A model generated the notes under the pieces. That model saw only the letters and a program-made list of their open reading frames with translations. It did no database searches and was not told the origin of the DNA. From Pseudooceanicola antarcticus (GTDB lineage Bacteria; Pseudomonadota; Alphaproteobacteria; Rhodobacterales; Rhodobacteraceae): 64,000 nucleotides of DNA. Each line of letters starts with the position of its first letter. Position 1 is the stretch's first letter. Below are positions 25,173 through 37,052 of the stretch, in pieces. Location of the stretch: contig NZ_OBEA01000006.1 in NCBI RefSeq assembly GCF_900215355.1, positions 248,001 through 312,000 of the forward strand, given 5' to 3'. The position numbers and the translations under genes were made by a program.

Positions 25173-26137
25173 CCCGCTCCGCTCCCCCCCCAGGCAAGCG
25201 CCCCGTCGTGGCCAGCGAGATCACCGATCCCGCCGACCTGCCAGCCAGGGAGCGCCTCGGGCATTACGTGGTGAATATCGCGCTCGGCGGGCTGATCGGC
25301 CTCGGGCTGGCGCTGCCCTACGAGCGCCGGGTGCCGCTCTTCGGCTGGCTGGTCTCGCGCCTGGTGGCACCGCTGGCGGGCTACAACCGCCGTATCCGCG
25401 ACAACCTGGCCCTCGTCTCGCCCGAGATGAGCGCCGCCGAGGTGCGCCGGATGCAGCGCGCGGTGACAGACAACGTCGGCCGTACCCTGATCGAGATCTA
25501 CTCGGGTCCCGAGTTCAAGGCCCGCCTCAGCGACGCGCCGATCGAAGGTCCGGGCCTCGAGGCGCTGGATGCCGCCTGTGCCGCGGGCCGCCCGGTGGTA
25601 CTGGTCTCGGGCCACTTCGGCAATTACGAGGCCTTCCACGCCAAGGTCGCCGCCCGCCATGGCGAGGTGGGCGCGATCTACCGCCCGCTCAACAACATCT
25701 ATTTCAACCGACACTACGTCGCCGCGATGGAGAGCATCGCCAAGCCGCTCTTTCCGCGCGGCCGCCGCGGCATGGCGCAGATGGTGCGCTTCCTGCGCGC
25801 CGGCAATATCGTCGCCATGCTCTCGGATCAGCACTTCGACTCCGGCGCACCGCTGCGCTTCTTCGACCAGCCGGCGATGACCGCCACCTCGGCGGCCGAA
25901 ATGGCGCTGAAGTACAAGGCCGAGATCCTGCCGATCTACGGCATTCGCCAGCCCGACGGGCTGAGCTTCCGGATCGTGGTGGAGGCGCCCCTGCCCCATA
26001 CCTCCGCCGAGGAGATGTCGCAGCGGCTCAATGACTCGCTGGAGTCGATGACCCGTGCCCACCCCGAGCAATGGTTCTGGGTGCATCGGCGCTGGAAGCG
26101 ACGCAGGTCGCAGCAACCGGCGCAGGCAGGGCGCTAG
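25169..26137 (+). CDS. LpxL/HtrB-type lysophospholipid acyltransferase
   Basis: This 322-residue membrane-associated enzyme belongs to the lipid A biosynthesis acyltransferase family, which adds a secondary acyl chain to Kdo-lipid IVA (or makes related aminolipids). The catalytic H-x4-E motif is GHFGNYE near residue 147. IYRPLNNIYFNRHY and SDQHFDSGAP follow as in LpxL/LpxM. A single N-terminal hydrophobic segment (NIALGGLIGLGLALPYE) anchors it. It is coupled to the DMT exporter gene by a 4-bp overlap. Confidence 0.87.
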   Translation: MTRSAPPPGKRPVVASEITDPADLPARERLGHYVVNIALGGLIGLGLALPYERRVPLFGWLVSRLVAPLAGYNRRIRDNLALVSPEMSAAEVRRMQRAVTDNVGRTLIEIYSGPEFKARLSDAPIEGPGLEALDAACAAGRPVVLVSGHFGNYEAFHAKVAARHGEVGAIYRPLNNIYFNRHYVAAMESIAKPLFPRGRRGMAQMVRFLRAGNIVAMLSDQHFDSGAPLRFFDQPAMTATSAAEMALKYKAEILPIYGIRQPDGLSFRIVVEAPLPHTSAEEMSQRLNDSLESMTRAHPEQWFWVHRRWKRRRSQQPAQAGR

Positions 26138-26187
26138 GTACTGCCCGGCGACACTGCGCAGGTTTCAGAAAGAGAGAAGCGGAAGGA

Positions 26188-26958
26188 TCAGGGCAGCCGG
26201 GCGGCGGCCTCGATCGCACCGAACCCAGCCCGTTGCAGCAGCACAGCGCCGGGGTGGTCCTGTGCCGCGCGCAGGTCAAGCTCCAGCGGGCGGCGGCCGT
26301 CCCATTCGGCGACGGGCTTCCAGTAGGTGACGATATTGGCGTAGTCGATCCGCGAGCCGGCGTTCTCGCCGCGCAGGATCTCGACCGACTTCATCGGAAT
26401 GAAATGCACCAGCGTGACCTGCATCGGCCCGGTCTCGAGACCCGGCAGCGGCATCGCCTCGAGCCGGAAGCGCCCCTCTCCGGTGTTGCGCAGGTCCAGG
26501 GAGACATGCACCGGCGCGCGGCGCGCCAGGGCGATGTGCTCGGCCACTTCCTTCGGATGGGCGCCCTTCACGAAGGTGGTGCCATTGATGACGATCTGCG
26601 GCGTGTAGATCATGCGGGAGCCGGTGGCCCGCGCATAGGCCTTCTGGCGGCGGGTGAACATCGGATCGGCCAGGGCATCCTTCCAGCCCAGGTAATCCCA
26701 GTAGTCCACATGCAGCGCCAGCGGCAGCAGCTGATCGATCCCGGCCATGTCGGCCAACATCCTGTCCGCGGGCGGGCAAGAGGAACATCCCTGAGAGGTA
26801 AAGAGCTCGACCACCACGGGTGAACGATGCGCCTGTACGGCCTCCTGGGCCGGCGCTTTCGTTGCGAACAGCGCCGACGCGAGGCCAAGCACCCCGGCCA
26901 GCAGCATACCCCTGCGGCTTGCGAACATTCTACAGACTCTCATTGCTTCCCGATGCAC
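26188..26958 (-). CDS. DUF1223 thioredoxin-like protein, exported
   Basis: This 256-residue protein has an N-terminal signal segment (GMLLAGVLGLASALFATKAP) and a thioredoxin-like fold. It holds the family motif VVELFTSQGCSSCPPADRML with the CxxC pair, then HVDYWDYLGWKD and MIYTPQIVINGTTFVKGAHP. It probably works in the periplasm; thiol redox activity is inferred from the CSSC motif. Starts at 26943 or 26928 are alternatives. It is convergent with the acyltransferase gene, 50 bp apart. Confidence 0.85.
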   Translation of the reverse strand: MHREAMRVCRMFASRRGMLLAGVLGLASALFATKAPAQEAVQAHRSPVVVELFTSQGCSSCPPADRMLADMAGIDQLLPLALHVDYWDYLGWKDALADPMFTRRQKAYARATGSRMIYTPQIVINGTTFVKGAHPKEVAEHIALARRAPVHVSLDLRNTGEGRFRLEAMPLPGLETGPMQVTLVHFIPMKSVEILRGENAGSRIDYANIVTYWKPVAEWDGRRPLELDLRAAQDHPGAVLLQRAGFGAIEAAARLP

Positions 26959-27210
26959 CAGAAGTAACCAGCCCCCGCCTCAACTGCCAATCAAGGTTTT
27001 GCGAGAGACGAGAAGCCGGGTTTAACTGTGGCACCCATACCAAGGTCGCCCCACCCCACGGCAAAGGTTAACCCAGCGTCAGAAGAGTACACGGTATTTT
27101 GTGTGCAAAGGTATACTAAAATTGCCCAAGCCCCCTTGATCGGTCCGGGGCTTTAAGGCAGAAGCAGGTCAGCACGAACCCCTCATCTCCATTGGAAGGG
27201 AGCCATCTCC

Positions 27211-29955
<2,745 letters not shown>

Positions 29956-29976
29956 TCTTCAGCTTGAGCGATGCAG

Positions 29977-30000
29977 AAAGGGCGCCCTCGGGCGCCCTTT
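29977..30000 (+). terminator. Rho-independent terminator of acnA
   Basis: AAAGGGCGCC, loop CTCG, GGCGCCCTTT form a perfect 10-bp stem 21 bp after the stop. Confidence 0.85.
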
Positions 30001-30021
30001 CCCGTTTGGGGCGCGCGCGCA

Positions 30022-30082
30022 GGGGGCTCTGCCCCCGTCTCCGTGCCGGAGACTCCCCCGGAGTACTTTCAGCCTGGTGATG
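30022..30082 (+). repeat. REP-like element, copy 1
   Basis: GGGGGC-TCT-GCCCCC hairpin, a second hairpin TCTCC-GTGCC-GGAGA and the tail GGAGTACTTTCAGCCTGGTG. The same layout recurs at 34816 (tail only), 45034 and 45190. Confidence 0.7.
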
Positions 30083-30123
30083 CGCGGGTTGCGCTTTCGC
30101 CCGGCAGCATGTCTTCTTCCCGG

Positions 30124-30837
30124 ATGACAGACGAAAGACCCACAGCCCTGATCACCGGCGGCGCGCGCGGCATCGGCGCGGCGATTGCCCGCGAGCTGGC
30201 CCGCGACCACCGCGTGCTCTTCACCTATCTCGGCGCCGAAGCCGCCGCCCTGGCGCTTGCCGCCGAGCTGCCCGAGGCCCAGGCCCTGCCCTGCGACCTG
30301 GCCGAGGCCGGGGCGCCCGAGGCGCTGATGCGGCAGGTGCAGGCGCTGAGCCCGCGCCTTGATCTGCTGGTCAATGCCGCGGGCTCGGTGGAGGAGGAAG
30401 ATCCGCTGGGTTTCGACATGGCATCGGCCGAGCGGCAGATGCGGATCAATGCCCTGGCCCCCGCCGCCCTGACCGCCGCGGCGGGCCGGTTCATGCCAAG
30501 GGGCGGCTCGGTGATCAACATCACCTCGGTCAATGCCACCTTCCCGCCCACGGGCGCGCTGACCTATGGCGCCTCGAAGGCGGCGCTCGAGAATTATACC
30601 CGCGGCTATGCCAAGGTGCTGGGGCCGCAGGGCATCCGGGTCAATGCCATCGCCCCCGGCGCGGTCGAGCGTGACCACGCCCCGCGCCCGCCCGAGCTGA
30701 TCGCGCTCTTCGAGGCCGACGCCGCCCTGGGCAGCCTGGCCACGCCCGAGGACATCGCCCTGGCCGTGCGTTTCCTGGCCGAGGCCAAGGGCGTCACCGG
30801 GGTCATCCTGCCGGTCTCGCGCGGCTTCCGCCTGTAG
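30124..30837 (+). CDS. SDR family oxidoreductase
   Basis: This 237-residue classical SDR has the cofactor motif ITGGARGIG at residues 10-18, NAAGS near 83 and a catalytic YGASKAALENYTRG near 150. No family-specific substrate signature is visible; proteins of this kind act on sugars, acyl groups or alcohols. ATG 30124 is preferred, though ATG 30109 five codons upstream is possible. It sits between acnA and the unknown coiled-coil gene, probably in its own transcription unit with a REP-like element just upstream. Confidence 0.87.
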   Translation: MTDERPTALITGGARGIGAAIARELARDHRVLFTYLGAEAAALALAAELPEAQALPCDLAEAGAPEALMRQVQALSPRLDLLVNAAGSVEEEDPLGFDMASAERQMRINALAPAALTAAAGRFMPRGGSVINITSVNATFPPTGALTYGASKAALENYTRGYAKVLGPQGIRVNAIAPGAVERDHAPRPPELIALFEADAALGSLATPEDIALAVRFLAEAKGVTGVILPVSRGFRL

Positions 30838-30932
30838 CGCCAGGCACAACCTTGAGCAGATTAGCGCTCTGTCCGGGCGCGCCTTCGTGATATCCTCGGC
30901 CTTATTTCAAAGAGCATTTGAAGGAGGAGATC

Positions 30933-31862
30933 ATGCCCGCGACATTGCCGCGCAAGGTGCAGGAGGTCACCGACGAGGTCGACCGTATCAAGGAAAAGAT
31001 CAGGAAAATCGAAGAGCTGGGAGGCGATCCTGAACCGCTGAAGGACTACCTGGGCGAATACCTGCCCGGCGTGATCAAGGAGCTGGACGCCGAGGCCCGG
31101 ACAGAGATTCGCCAGCTGCTGGACGCGGCGGTGGCGCTCAACCATGGCATTCGCGGAGACAATCCCGCCAATGCCCGCGACCCCAAGATCGAGGCCAACG
31201 AGGATATCAGGCGCATCGACGAGGCCGAGGCCGAACGCAAGCGCATCCGCGAGAAGCTGAAGATCGCCCGTCAGCACATTCCCCCAGGCGACGCGGGCGA
31301 GGCCGAGCAACGGCTTGCAGACAAGCTGGAGGGGCTCGACAAGCAGATCCGCAAGGCCGCGCAGCAGGCCGCCGAACGCGAGATCGAAGAGCTGGAGGAC
31401 GAACTGGAGGCCATCGCCAGGGGCAGGCCCCGCAAGGGCGCAGGGGTGGGCCCCGGCGCCAGGCCAAAGGCCAAGCCCGCCGATCCGCCAGACAAGGCCA
31501 AGGACGACAAGGACAACCGCTCGGGCGGCGGCGGCGGTAGCGGCGCGCCGCAGGATATCGAGGCCGGGGACACCGGCGTCCGGCTGACACCGGGGCAGAA
31601 GAGCGATATCAACGTCACCCTCTCGACCATCTATGTCGCCTCCGAGACCGATGTCTGGGTCTGGGACCCGCGCTCTTCCTCCTGGGAGGGCATGGGCTTT
31701 GGCGGCGAGCTGGTGAAGGTCGAGATCATCGACGGCGGGCTGCTGGCCTTCTCGGCCGGCAGGGCCGCGCTCTGGGACAGCTACCGTGGCGAGTGGCTTC
31801 CGGTACTGGAGGCTTCGGGGCTGGAGGAAGGCGAGGCGAAGGTCTTCGAGGCCAAGGCCTAG
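30933..31862 (+). CDS. Coiled-coil protein with C-terminal beta-rich domain, unknown
   Basis: I do not recognise this 309-residue protein. Residues 1-165 are highly charged and helical with Glu/Lys/Arg/Leu heptads (DEVDRIKEKIRKIEELGGDP; RKAAQQAAEREIEELEDELE), consistent with a long coiled coil. Residues 165-205 are a Lys/Pro/Gly linker with a GGGGG run. The C-terminal 95 residues hold two Trp-rich strand pairs (TDVWVWDPRSSSWEGMGFGG; AALWDSYRGEWLPVLEAS) reminiscent of beta-propeller blades. There is no signal peptide. Expression should be high, because AAGGAGGAG lies 5 bp before the ATG. No operon partner is apparent. Confidence 0.75.
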   Translation: MPATLPRKVQEVTDEVDRIKEKIRKIEELGGDPEPLKDYLGEYLPGVIKELDAEARTEIRQLLDAAVALNHGIRGDNPANARDPKIEANEDIRRIDEAEAERKRIREKLKIARQHIPPGDAGEAEQRLADKLEGLDKQIRKAAQQAAEREIEELEDELEAIARGRPRKGAGVGPGARPKAKPADPPDKAKDDKDNRSGGGGGSGAPQDIEAGDTGVRLTPGQKSDINVTLSTIYVASETDVWVWDPRSSSWEGMGFGGELVKVEIIDGGLLAFSAGRAALWDSYRGEWLPVLEASGLEEGEAKVFEAKA

Positions 31863-31966
31863 GTCCCGCCTGCCCTGCCATGAGGCCAAACGACAGGTGG
31901 ATGGGGCCTCCCTGCCCCGTCCCGTCCTGTCTCAGGATTGACTGGCGGCCCGTATCATTGCCCGTG

Positions 31967-32506
31967 TCATTGCCCCGCGGCGCGGGCCAGGGCCGGGCGG
32001 ATGGTGCTTTCCAGCACGCGTTCGGTGATCGGCCCGGCGAAACGGGTGACGACACGGCCCTCGCCGTCGATGACGAAAGTCTCGGGCACGCCATAGAGCC
32101 CCCAGTTGAGCCCCATGCGGCCGCTCTCGTCGGCGCCGATGGCGCGGTAGGGATCGCCCAGCTCGGCCAGGAAGCCAAGCGCCGCGTCGGGCTTGTCCTT
32201 GTAGTTGACGCCGTAGATCGACAGGCCCTCGGCCTCGGCCAGCTGCATCAGGTTCGGGTGCTCGATGCGGCAGGGCGCGCACCAGGAGGCCCAAAAATTC
32301 ACCAGCTTGACCTCGCCATCGGACAGGGTCTCGTCCGAGAAGGCCGGCAGATCGCCGAGCGGGGTCACCACCACGGCGGGCGCGGGCTTGCCCGCAAGCG
32401 CGGTCGGCAGCTGGTCGGGGTCCTCGCGCTGCATGCCGAGGAAGAACATCAGCGCCAGCCCGGCAAAGGCCACGGGCGGCAGCAGCATCAGCGGTTTGAT
32501 CTTCAT
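31967..32506 (-). CDS. ccmG: Thiol:disulfide interchange protein, cytochrome c maturation (CcmG/DsbE)
   Basis: This 179-residue periplasmic thioredoxin-like protein keeps apocytochrome c cysteines reduced for heme attachment. One N-terminal membrane anchor (KPLMLLPPVAFAGLALMFFL), active site WASWCAPC near residue 75 and the family GVPETFVIDG segment near 142 are visible. It is last in the ccmABCDG operon and its ATG overlaps the ccmD stop by four bases. Confidence 0.93.
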   Translation of the reverse strand: MKIKPLMLLPPVAFAGLALMFFLGMQREDPDQLPTALAGKPAPAVVVTPLGDLPAFSDETLSDGEVKLVNFWASWCAPCRIEHPNLMQLAEAEGLSIYGVNYKDKPDAALGFLAELGDPYRAIGADESGRMGLNWGLYGVPETFVIDGEGRVVTRFAGPITERVLESTIRPALARAAGQ

Positions 32507-32652
32507 TTCTTCGTCCTTGCCTCGACCTCGGCCAGCTCTGCCCTGACGCGCCGCGCCCGCCAGAGGCTGACACCCGTCAGCGCCAGCAGCAGCAGGAGCG
32601 ACACCCCGTAGGCCGACAGCACCGTGGCCGCGTATTTTCCAAGTTCAGGCAT
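32503..32652 (-). CDS. ccmD: Heme exporter protein CcmD
   Basis: This 49-residue single-span protein helps release holo-CcmE from the CcmABC heme loader. It has one transmembrane helix (SAYGVSLLLLLALTGVSLW) and a basic C-terminus (RARRVRAELAEVEARTKK), the usual CcmD plan. The start at 32652 directly follows the ccmC stop, and its end overlaps ccmG. Confidence 0.85.
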   Translation of the reverse strand: MPELGKYAATVLSAYGVSLLLLLALTGVSLWRARRVRAELAEVEARTKK

Positions 32653-32653
32653 C

Positions 32654-33403
32654 TCAGCCCCTCCTTTCGCGCGCCACCAGGGCCCGCATCCGCCGGGCGC
32701 GGATCTCGGTCTGGGTGCGCAGCAGCACAAGCGCCACGAAGAGCAGCACAAAGCCCGCAATGCAGACGAAGAGCGGCAGGGCGAAGACATTGCTCACCCG
32801 CTCTTCGGTATCGCCCGCCAGCGCGCCCGCGCGCATCACCGAGGCGCCCTGGTGCAGCCCCTGGTTCCAGAAGTTCACCGCGTAGCGCGACAGAACGGCA
32901 AAGACCGATCCGACGATACAGAGGATCGAGGTCAGGTCGGCGGCGGTGTCGTCATCCTCGACCGCGGCCCAGAGGGCGATGTAGCCGAGGTAGAACAGGA
33001 AGAGGATCAGGAAGGAGGTCAGCCGAGGGTCCCAGACCCACCAGGTGCCCCACATCGGCTGGCCCCAGATGGCGCCCGTGGCGAGGGCGATCATGGTCAT
33101 CACGGCGCCGATCGGGGCCGCGGCGCGGGCCGCCAGGGCGCTGACGTGGTGGCGCCGGATCAGCCAGATCAGCGAGGCCAGCAGCATCATGAACCAGGCA
33201 TTGATCGCCATCAGCGCCGAGGGCACATGCAGGTAGATGATCTTCACGGTCGAGCCCTGGCGGTAGTCCTCGGGGGTAAAGAAGAACCCCCAGATCAGCC
33301 CGACGACGAGGCAGGCCACCGAGGCCCAGGTCACGGCAGGCAGGACCCGCTGCGAGGTCTCGATGAATTTCTTCGGATTGGCATATTCCCAGAGAGAGCG
33401 CAT
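32654..33403 (-). CDS. ccmC: Heme exporter protein CcmC
   Basis: This 249-residue six-helix membrane protein binds periplasmic heme and passes it to CcmE. The tryptophan-rich WWD segment WGTWWVWDPRLTS is near residue 115, with flanking histidines for heme binding. The start MRSLWEYANPKKF (33403) matches relatives; 13 additional upstream codons in frame look untranslated. It is downstream of ccmB by 40 bp. Confidence 0.93.
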   Translation of the reverse strand: MRSLWEYANPKKFIETSQRVLPAVTWASVACLVVGLIWGFFFTPEDYRQGSTVKIIYLHVPSALMAINAWFMMLLASLIWLIRRHHVSALAARAAAPIGAVMTMIALATGAIWGQPMWGTWWVWDPRLTSFLILFLFYLGYIALWAAVEDDDTAADLTSILCIVGSVFAVLSRYAVNFWNQGLHQGASVMRAGALAGDTEERVSNVFALPLFVCIAGFVLLFVALVLLRTQTEIRARRMRALVARERRG

Positions 33404-33443
33404 AGCTTCCCATATCCTCCTGGCGTCCCGAGGGACATTCACA

Positions 33444-34100
33444 TCATCGCAAGTTCACGCGCAAGACCGCGGCGCTGGCAAAGGGCAGCAGCGCCAGAGT
33501 GCCGCAGGTGATCCCCGCCAGCAGCAGCAGGGGCGTCTGAACCGCAAGCCCCTCGGCGCCGCGCCTTGCCACCTCGGCGCCGAATATCAGGGTCGGCACG
33601 TAGAGCGGCAGGACGATCAGGCTCAGCAGCAAGCCGCCGCGCTTCAGCCCCACGGTCAGCGCCGCGCCGAAGGTGCCCAGCACGGACAGCGCCGGGGTGC
33701 CGATCAGCAGCGAGACGAAGAGCCAGGCAAAGCCCGGTCCCGGCAGGTTCAGCATCAGCCCCAGCAGGGGGGCGGCCACCACCAGCGGCAGCCCCGTGGT
33801 GATCCAATGGGCCAGAGCCTTCATGGTGACGATGCCTTCCAGTGGCAGCGGCGCGGTGGCCAGCAGCTCCAGCGAGCCGTCCTCGCGGTCCAGCGCGAAG
33901 ATCCGGTCGAGCGACAACAGGCAGGCCAGCAGCGCGCCGACCCAGAGGATGCCCGGCGCGATGCGCGCCAGCAGCGCCCCTTCGGGTCCGACGCCGAAGG
34001 CCACCAGCGCCACGAGGATCAGGTAGAAGGCCAGGCCCAGGCCGAAGCCTCCGCCCGCCCGCAGGGCCAGGGTCAGGTCCCGTCTCAGCAGCGCGATCAC
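33444..34100 (-). CDS. ccmB: Heme exporter protein CcmB
   Basis: This 218-residue permease has six hydrophobic helices and the family start [21 protein letters not shown] hydrolysis by its partner CcmA drives release of heme-loaded Ccm[21 protein letters not shown] near residue 70 is typical. It overlaps the ccmA gene by four bases. Confidence 0.92.
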   Translation of the reverse strand: MIALLRRDLTLALRAGGGFGLGLAFYLILVALVAFGVGPEGALLARIAPGILWVGALLACLLSLDRIFALDREDGSLELLATAPLPLEGIVTMKALAHWITTGLPLVVAAPLLGLMLNLPGPGFAWLFVSLLIGTPALSVLGTFGAALTVGLKRGGLLLSLIVLPLYVPTLIFGAEVARRGAEGLAVQTPLLLLAGITCGTLALLPFASAAVLRVNLR

Positions 34101-34723
34101 AGGAAGGCCCCGCCGAATGCATCGTCGAAATCGTCCATCTCGGCTCTGGCCTTCAGCGGGCCCAGGTCCAGCACCGCCGCCTCGGGCAGGCCAAGGTCGA
34201 TATGGGTGGCGATCACCGCCATGCCGCCGCCCGCCAGATGCGCCCGCACGGCCTCGGCGAAGAGCGCGACCGAGGCCGCGTCGAGCGAGACCGTCGGCTC
34301 ATCCAGCAGCCAGAGCGCCCGGCCCGTCACCATCATCCGCGCCAGCCCCAGCCGGCGCTTCTGCCCGGCCGAGAGCATCCCCGCCTGGCGGTCGCGCAGC
34401 GCTTCCAGGTCGAAGGCCGCCAGCGCCGGGGCGATATCGGACAGCCCGTGTACCGCGGCCCAGAACGTCAGGTTCTCGGTCACGCTCATCTGCGCCTTCA
34501 GGCCATCCGCATGGGCCCCATAGGCAGCGAGCTCGCGGTCGAAGCCGATCTCTCCGCCGCGCGGGTCCTGCAGCCCGGCAAGGCAGCGCAGCAGCGTCGT
34601 CTTGCCCGAGCCATTGGGCCCGCGCAGGATCAGCGCCTGCCCCGGCGCCAGCGTGAAGCTGACGCCCTCCAGCAGGGCCACGCCGCCACGGGCGACGCAG
34701 AGATCTTTGACGCGCATATCCAT
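34097..34723 (-). CDS. ccmA: Cytochrome c biogenesis ATP-binding export protein CcmA
   Basis: This 208-residue ABC ATPase pairs with CcmB. It has Walker [15 protein letters not shown] near residue 34, the family-type signature [15 protein letters not shown] and Walker [12 protein letters not shown]. It heads the ccmABCDG operon on the minus strand. Upstream lies a REP-like element and the Mth938-like gene, so the operon promoter is probably in the 220-bp gap. Confidence 0.93.
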   Translation of the reverse strand: MDMRVKDLCVARGGVALLEGVSFTLAPGQALILRGPNGSGKTTLLRCLAGLQDPRGGEIGFDRELAAYGAHADGLKAQMSVTENLTFWAAVHGLSDIAPALAAFDLEALRDRQAGMLSAGQKRRLGLARMMVTGRALWLLDEPTVSLDAASVALFAEAVRAHLAGGGMAVIATHIDLGLPEAAVLDLGPLKARAEMDDFDDAFGGAFL

Positions 34724-34815
34724 GTGAAACCCTTAACCCGTTCCGCTGCCGCGCAAAAGACGCCACGAGGGCACCCCCTGTCCTTGATCTGGCGCAGATG
34801 GCACGGGGGGATCGC

Positions 34816-34848
34816 CTCCGGCGGGAGTATTTTCAGCCTGGTGATGAC
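34816..34848 (+). repeat. REP-like element, copy 2 (tail)
   Basis: CCTCCGGCGGGAGTATTTTC followed by AGCCTGGTGATGAC, between the ccmA start and the Mth938-like gene. It matches the tail of the copies at 30022 and 45034. Confidence 0.65.
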
Positions 34849-34945
34849 ATGGGGCGCCGTGCCCTTGCATCACCGGGCCGGACATACGCCCGCCTGAGGC
34901 AGGTCCGGGCCGCCCGAGGCCCGCGGCCGGTGGTTGGTCAGAAGG

Positions 34946-35299
34946 TCAGACAGGCAGCAGCGCGGCGGCGATGCGGCGGCCTTCGGAAAGCAGCACGTTG
35001 AAGCTGCGGCAGGCCGTGGGGGTGGCCATGGGCTCGATCCCGATACCGGCCTCCTCGAGCGCTTCGCGCAGGGCCGTGGGAACCGGGCGCATCTCGGCGC
35101 CGGTGCCCAGCAGGATCACATCGACATCCCCCGCCAGCGTTAGCAGCGGGTCGGTGTCGGTCTCGCCGCCCCAGGGGCGGGTGGAATTGGCCAGCACGAG
35201 GACCGGCGCGGGCACGGCCTCGGCGCCGATGCGGATGAAGCCCGGTCCGTAGCCGTCGATGGGGCGCGCGTGGTCATAGGAGATTTCGACGAGTTCCAT
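34946..35299 (-). CDS. Mth938-like domain protein
   Basis: This 117-residue protein belongs to the Mth938/COG3737 family, related to the mitochondrial complex I assembly factor NDUFAF3. VDVILLGTGAEMRPVPTALR near residue 60 and GIEPMATPTACRSFNVLLSE near 90 are the hallmark segments. Function in bacteria is unclear. A gene of this family directly after secF and before ccmA is usual in alphaproteobacteria; here a TauE-like gene lies between. ATG 35299 is preferred to the longer frame, which is a shadow of TauE. Confidence 0.85.
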   Translation of the reverse strand: MELVEISYDHARPIDGYGPGFIRIGAEAVPAPVLVLANSTRPWGGETDTDPLLTLAGDVDVILLGTGAEMRPVPTALREALEEAGIGIEPMATPTACRSFNVLLSEGRRIAAALLPV

Positions 35300-35313
35300 G
35301 GAGGTCTCCGACG

Positions 35314-36081
35314 TCAGGATTGAAAGAGCGGCAGGCCCGAGAGGATCGCCAGGGCGATCACCCCGTAGGCCACCCGCCGATAGGCGGTTTCGCGGTCCGG
35401 GGCGAAGGCGCGCTGGCCAGCCAGCGTGCCCGCAGCATAGGGCAGAGCCAGCACCAGCGCCAGCCAGAGGGCATCGGCGCTGACCCGTCCCTGCCAGAAC
35501 ATGCCGGCGATCAGGCCCAGGTCGAGCAGGGCGAGAAAGACGATGGTATTGGCCCGCACCACCGCGGCACCTGCGGCGCCGGCCAGGTAGAAGAGGATCA
35601 CCGGCGGTCCGGTCAGCCCGGTGGTGCCGCCCAGCACGCCCGCGACCGCGCCAACCGCCAGCAGGCCCGGCCAGTTGACCCGGCCCTCGTAGCGCCAGCC
35701 CGTGGCAAGTGCCAGCAGGGTCAGCCCCGCCACCCCGGTCACGCACCAGCGCAGCACCTCCTGCTCGAGCCAGCCCAGAAGCCAGAGCCCGAGCGGCGCC
35801 GCGGCCACCGCCGCCAGGGCCAGCGTGCCCACCTCGCGCAGGTCGGCCTGGCGCAGGGCACGCGGCACGATGACGGGCCAGGACAGCACGCCCATGCCCA
35901 TCATGGCCACGATTGCATAGGGAAGAGGCAGGAAGATGCCGGCGACCGGCATGATGATCAGCGCCGAGCCGAAGCCCGCGAAGCCCCGGACGCCACCGGC
36001 CACCAGGCAGGTCAGCAGAAGCCATGGCAGTCCGGGTGTGGCGAGGGCCTGGATGAGGCCCTCGCCGATCATGTCGGCCAT
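35314..36081 (-). CDS. TauE/SafE-family sulfite/anion exporter
   Basis: This 255-residue membrane protein has about eight hydrophobic helices and the family start segment GGVRGFAGFGSALIIMP (near residue 28) with its later repeat VLGGTTGLTGPPVILFYLAG (near 150). Members export sulfite, sulfoacetate or other anions. The substrate is unknown. It starts one base after the secF stop and so is probably in the yajC-secDF transcription unit. The upstream MPVRNSP extension overlaps secF and is not used here. Confidence 0.85.
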   Translation of the reverse strand: MADMIGEGLIQALATPGLPWLLLTCLVAGGVRGFAGFGSALIIMPVAGIFLPLPYAIVAMMGMGVLSWPVIVPRALRQADLREVGTLALAAVAAAPLGLWLLGWLEQEVLRWCVTGVAGLTLLALATGWRYEGRVNWPGLLAVGAVAGVLGGTTGLTGPPVILFYLAGAAGAAVVRANTIVFLALLDLGLIAGMFWQGRVSADALWLALVLALPYAAGTLAGQRAFAPDRETAYRRVAYGVIALAILSGLPLFQS

Positions 36082-36082
36082 C

Positions 36083-37051
36083 TCAGGCGTCGATATTGGC
36101 GAATTGCGTACCGGCACCGCCCGAGGGCTTGGACCAGTCGCGTTTCACGCCCAGCCAGAGCACCACGTTCTTGGCCACGTAGACCGAGGAATAGGTGCCG
36201 ACCACGACGCCCCAGGTGATGGCGAAGACGAAGCTGCGGATCACGTCGCCGCCCAGCACCAGCAGCGCGATCAGGGCGATCAGCGTGGTGCCCGAGGTCA
36301 TGATGGTCCGGCTCAGGGTCTCGTTGACCGAGAGGTTCATCACGTCGATCAGCGCCTTCTGCTTGTACTTCCTCAGGTTCTCTCGCAGGCGGTCGAAGAT
36401 CACCACGGTATCGTTGATCGAATAGCCGATGATGGTCAGCAGCGCCGCGATGGTCGCCAGATCGAAGCGGATCTGCAGCGCCGAGAAGATGCCGATGGTC
36501 AGGATCACGTCGTGGAACAGCGCGAAGACCGCCCCCAGCGAGAACTGCCATTCGAAGCGCAGCCAGATGTAGAAGAGGATCGCCGCCAGCGCCGCGCCGA
36601 CCGCCAGAACGGCCGTGCGGATCAGTTCGCCCGAGACCTTGGGCCCGACGCTTTCCACGCTGGTGAAACGGATCGAGGGGTCGACCTCCTGCAGCGCCGC
36701 CTCGACGGTGGCGATGGTGTCGGAGGCCACGGCCTGCTGGTCGTCCTGGGACTGGATGCGGATCATCGCCACGTGTTCATTGGCGGCGAAGGAGGGGTCG
36801 AAGACCTCGGAGATCACCACGTCGCCCAGGCCAAGCGGGTCGATGGCGGCGCGGTAGTCGGCCACTTCGACGGAGCTTTCGGACTGGGTGCGGATGGTGG
36901 TGCCGCCACGGAAGTCGATGCCGAAGTTCAGACCCACCACCAGCCAGAGCACCAGCGAGACGGCCATGAGCACGCCCGAGATGCCGAAGGTGACAAAGCG
37001 GTACTTGAAGAAGTCGTAGTTGGTGTCCTGGGGAACCAGTCTCAGCCTCAT
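36083..37051 (-). CDS. secF: Protein translocase subunit SecF
   Basis: This 322-residue inner-membrane subunit helps SecYEG pull proteins to the periplasm using proton motive force. It has six helices, the NFGIDFRGGTTIRTQ segment near residue 38 and GYSINDTVVIFDRLRENLRK near 215. It follows secD by one base. The Sec accessory trio yajC-secD-secF is intact. Confidence 0.96.
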   Translation of the reverse strand: MRLRLVPQDTNYDFFKYRFVTFGISGVLMAVSLVLWLVVGLNFGIDFRGGTTIRTQSESSVEVADYRAAIDPLGLGDVVISEVFDPSFAANEHVAMIRIQSQDDQQAVASDTIATVEAALQEVDPSIRFTSVESVGPKVSGELIRTAVLAVGAALAAILFYIWLRFEWQFSLGAVFALFHDVILTIGIFSALQIRFDLATIAALLTIIGYSINDTVVIFDRLRENLRKYKQKALIDVMNLSVNETLSRTIMTSGTTLIALIALLVLGGDVIRSFVFAITWGVVVGTYSSVYVAKNVVLWLGVKRDWSKPSGGAGTQFANIDA

Positions 37052-37052
37052 G

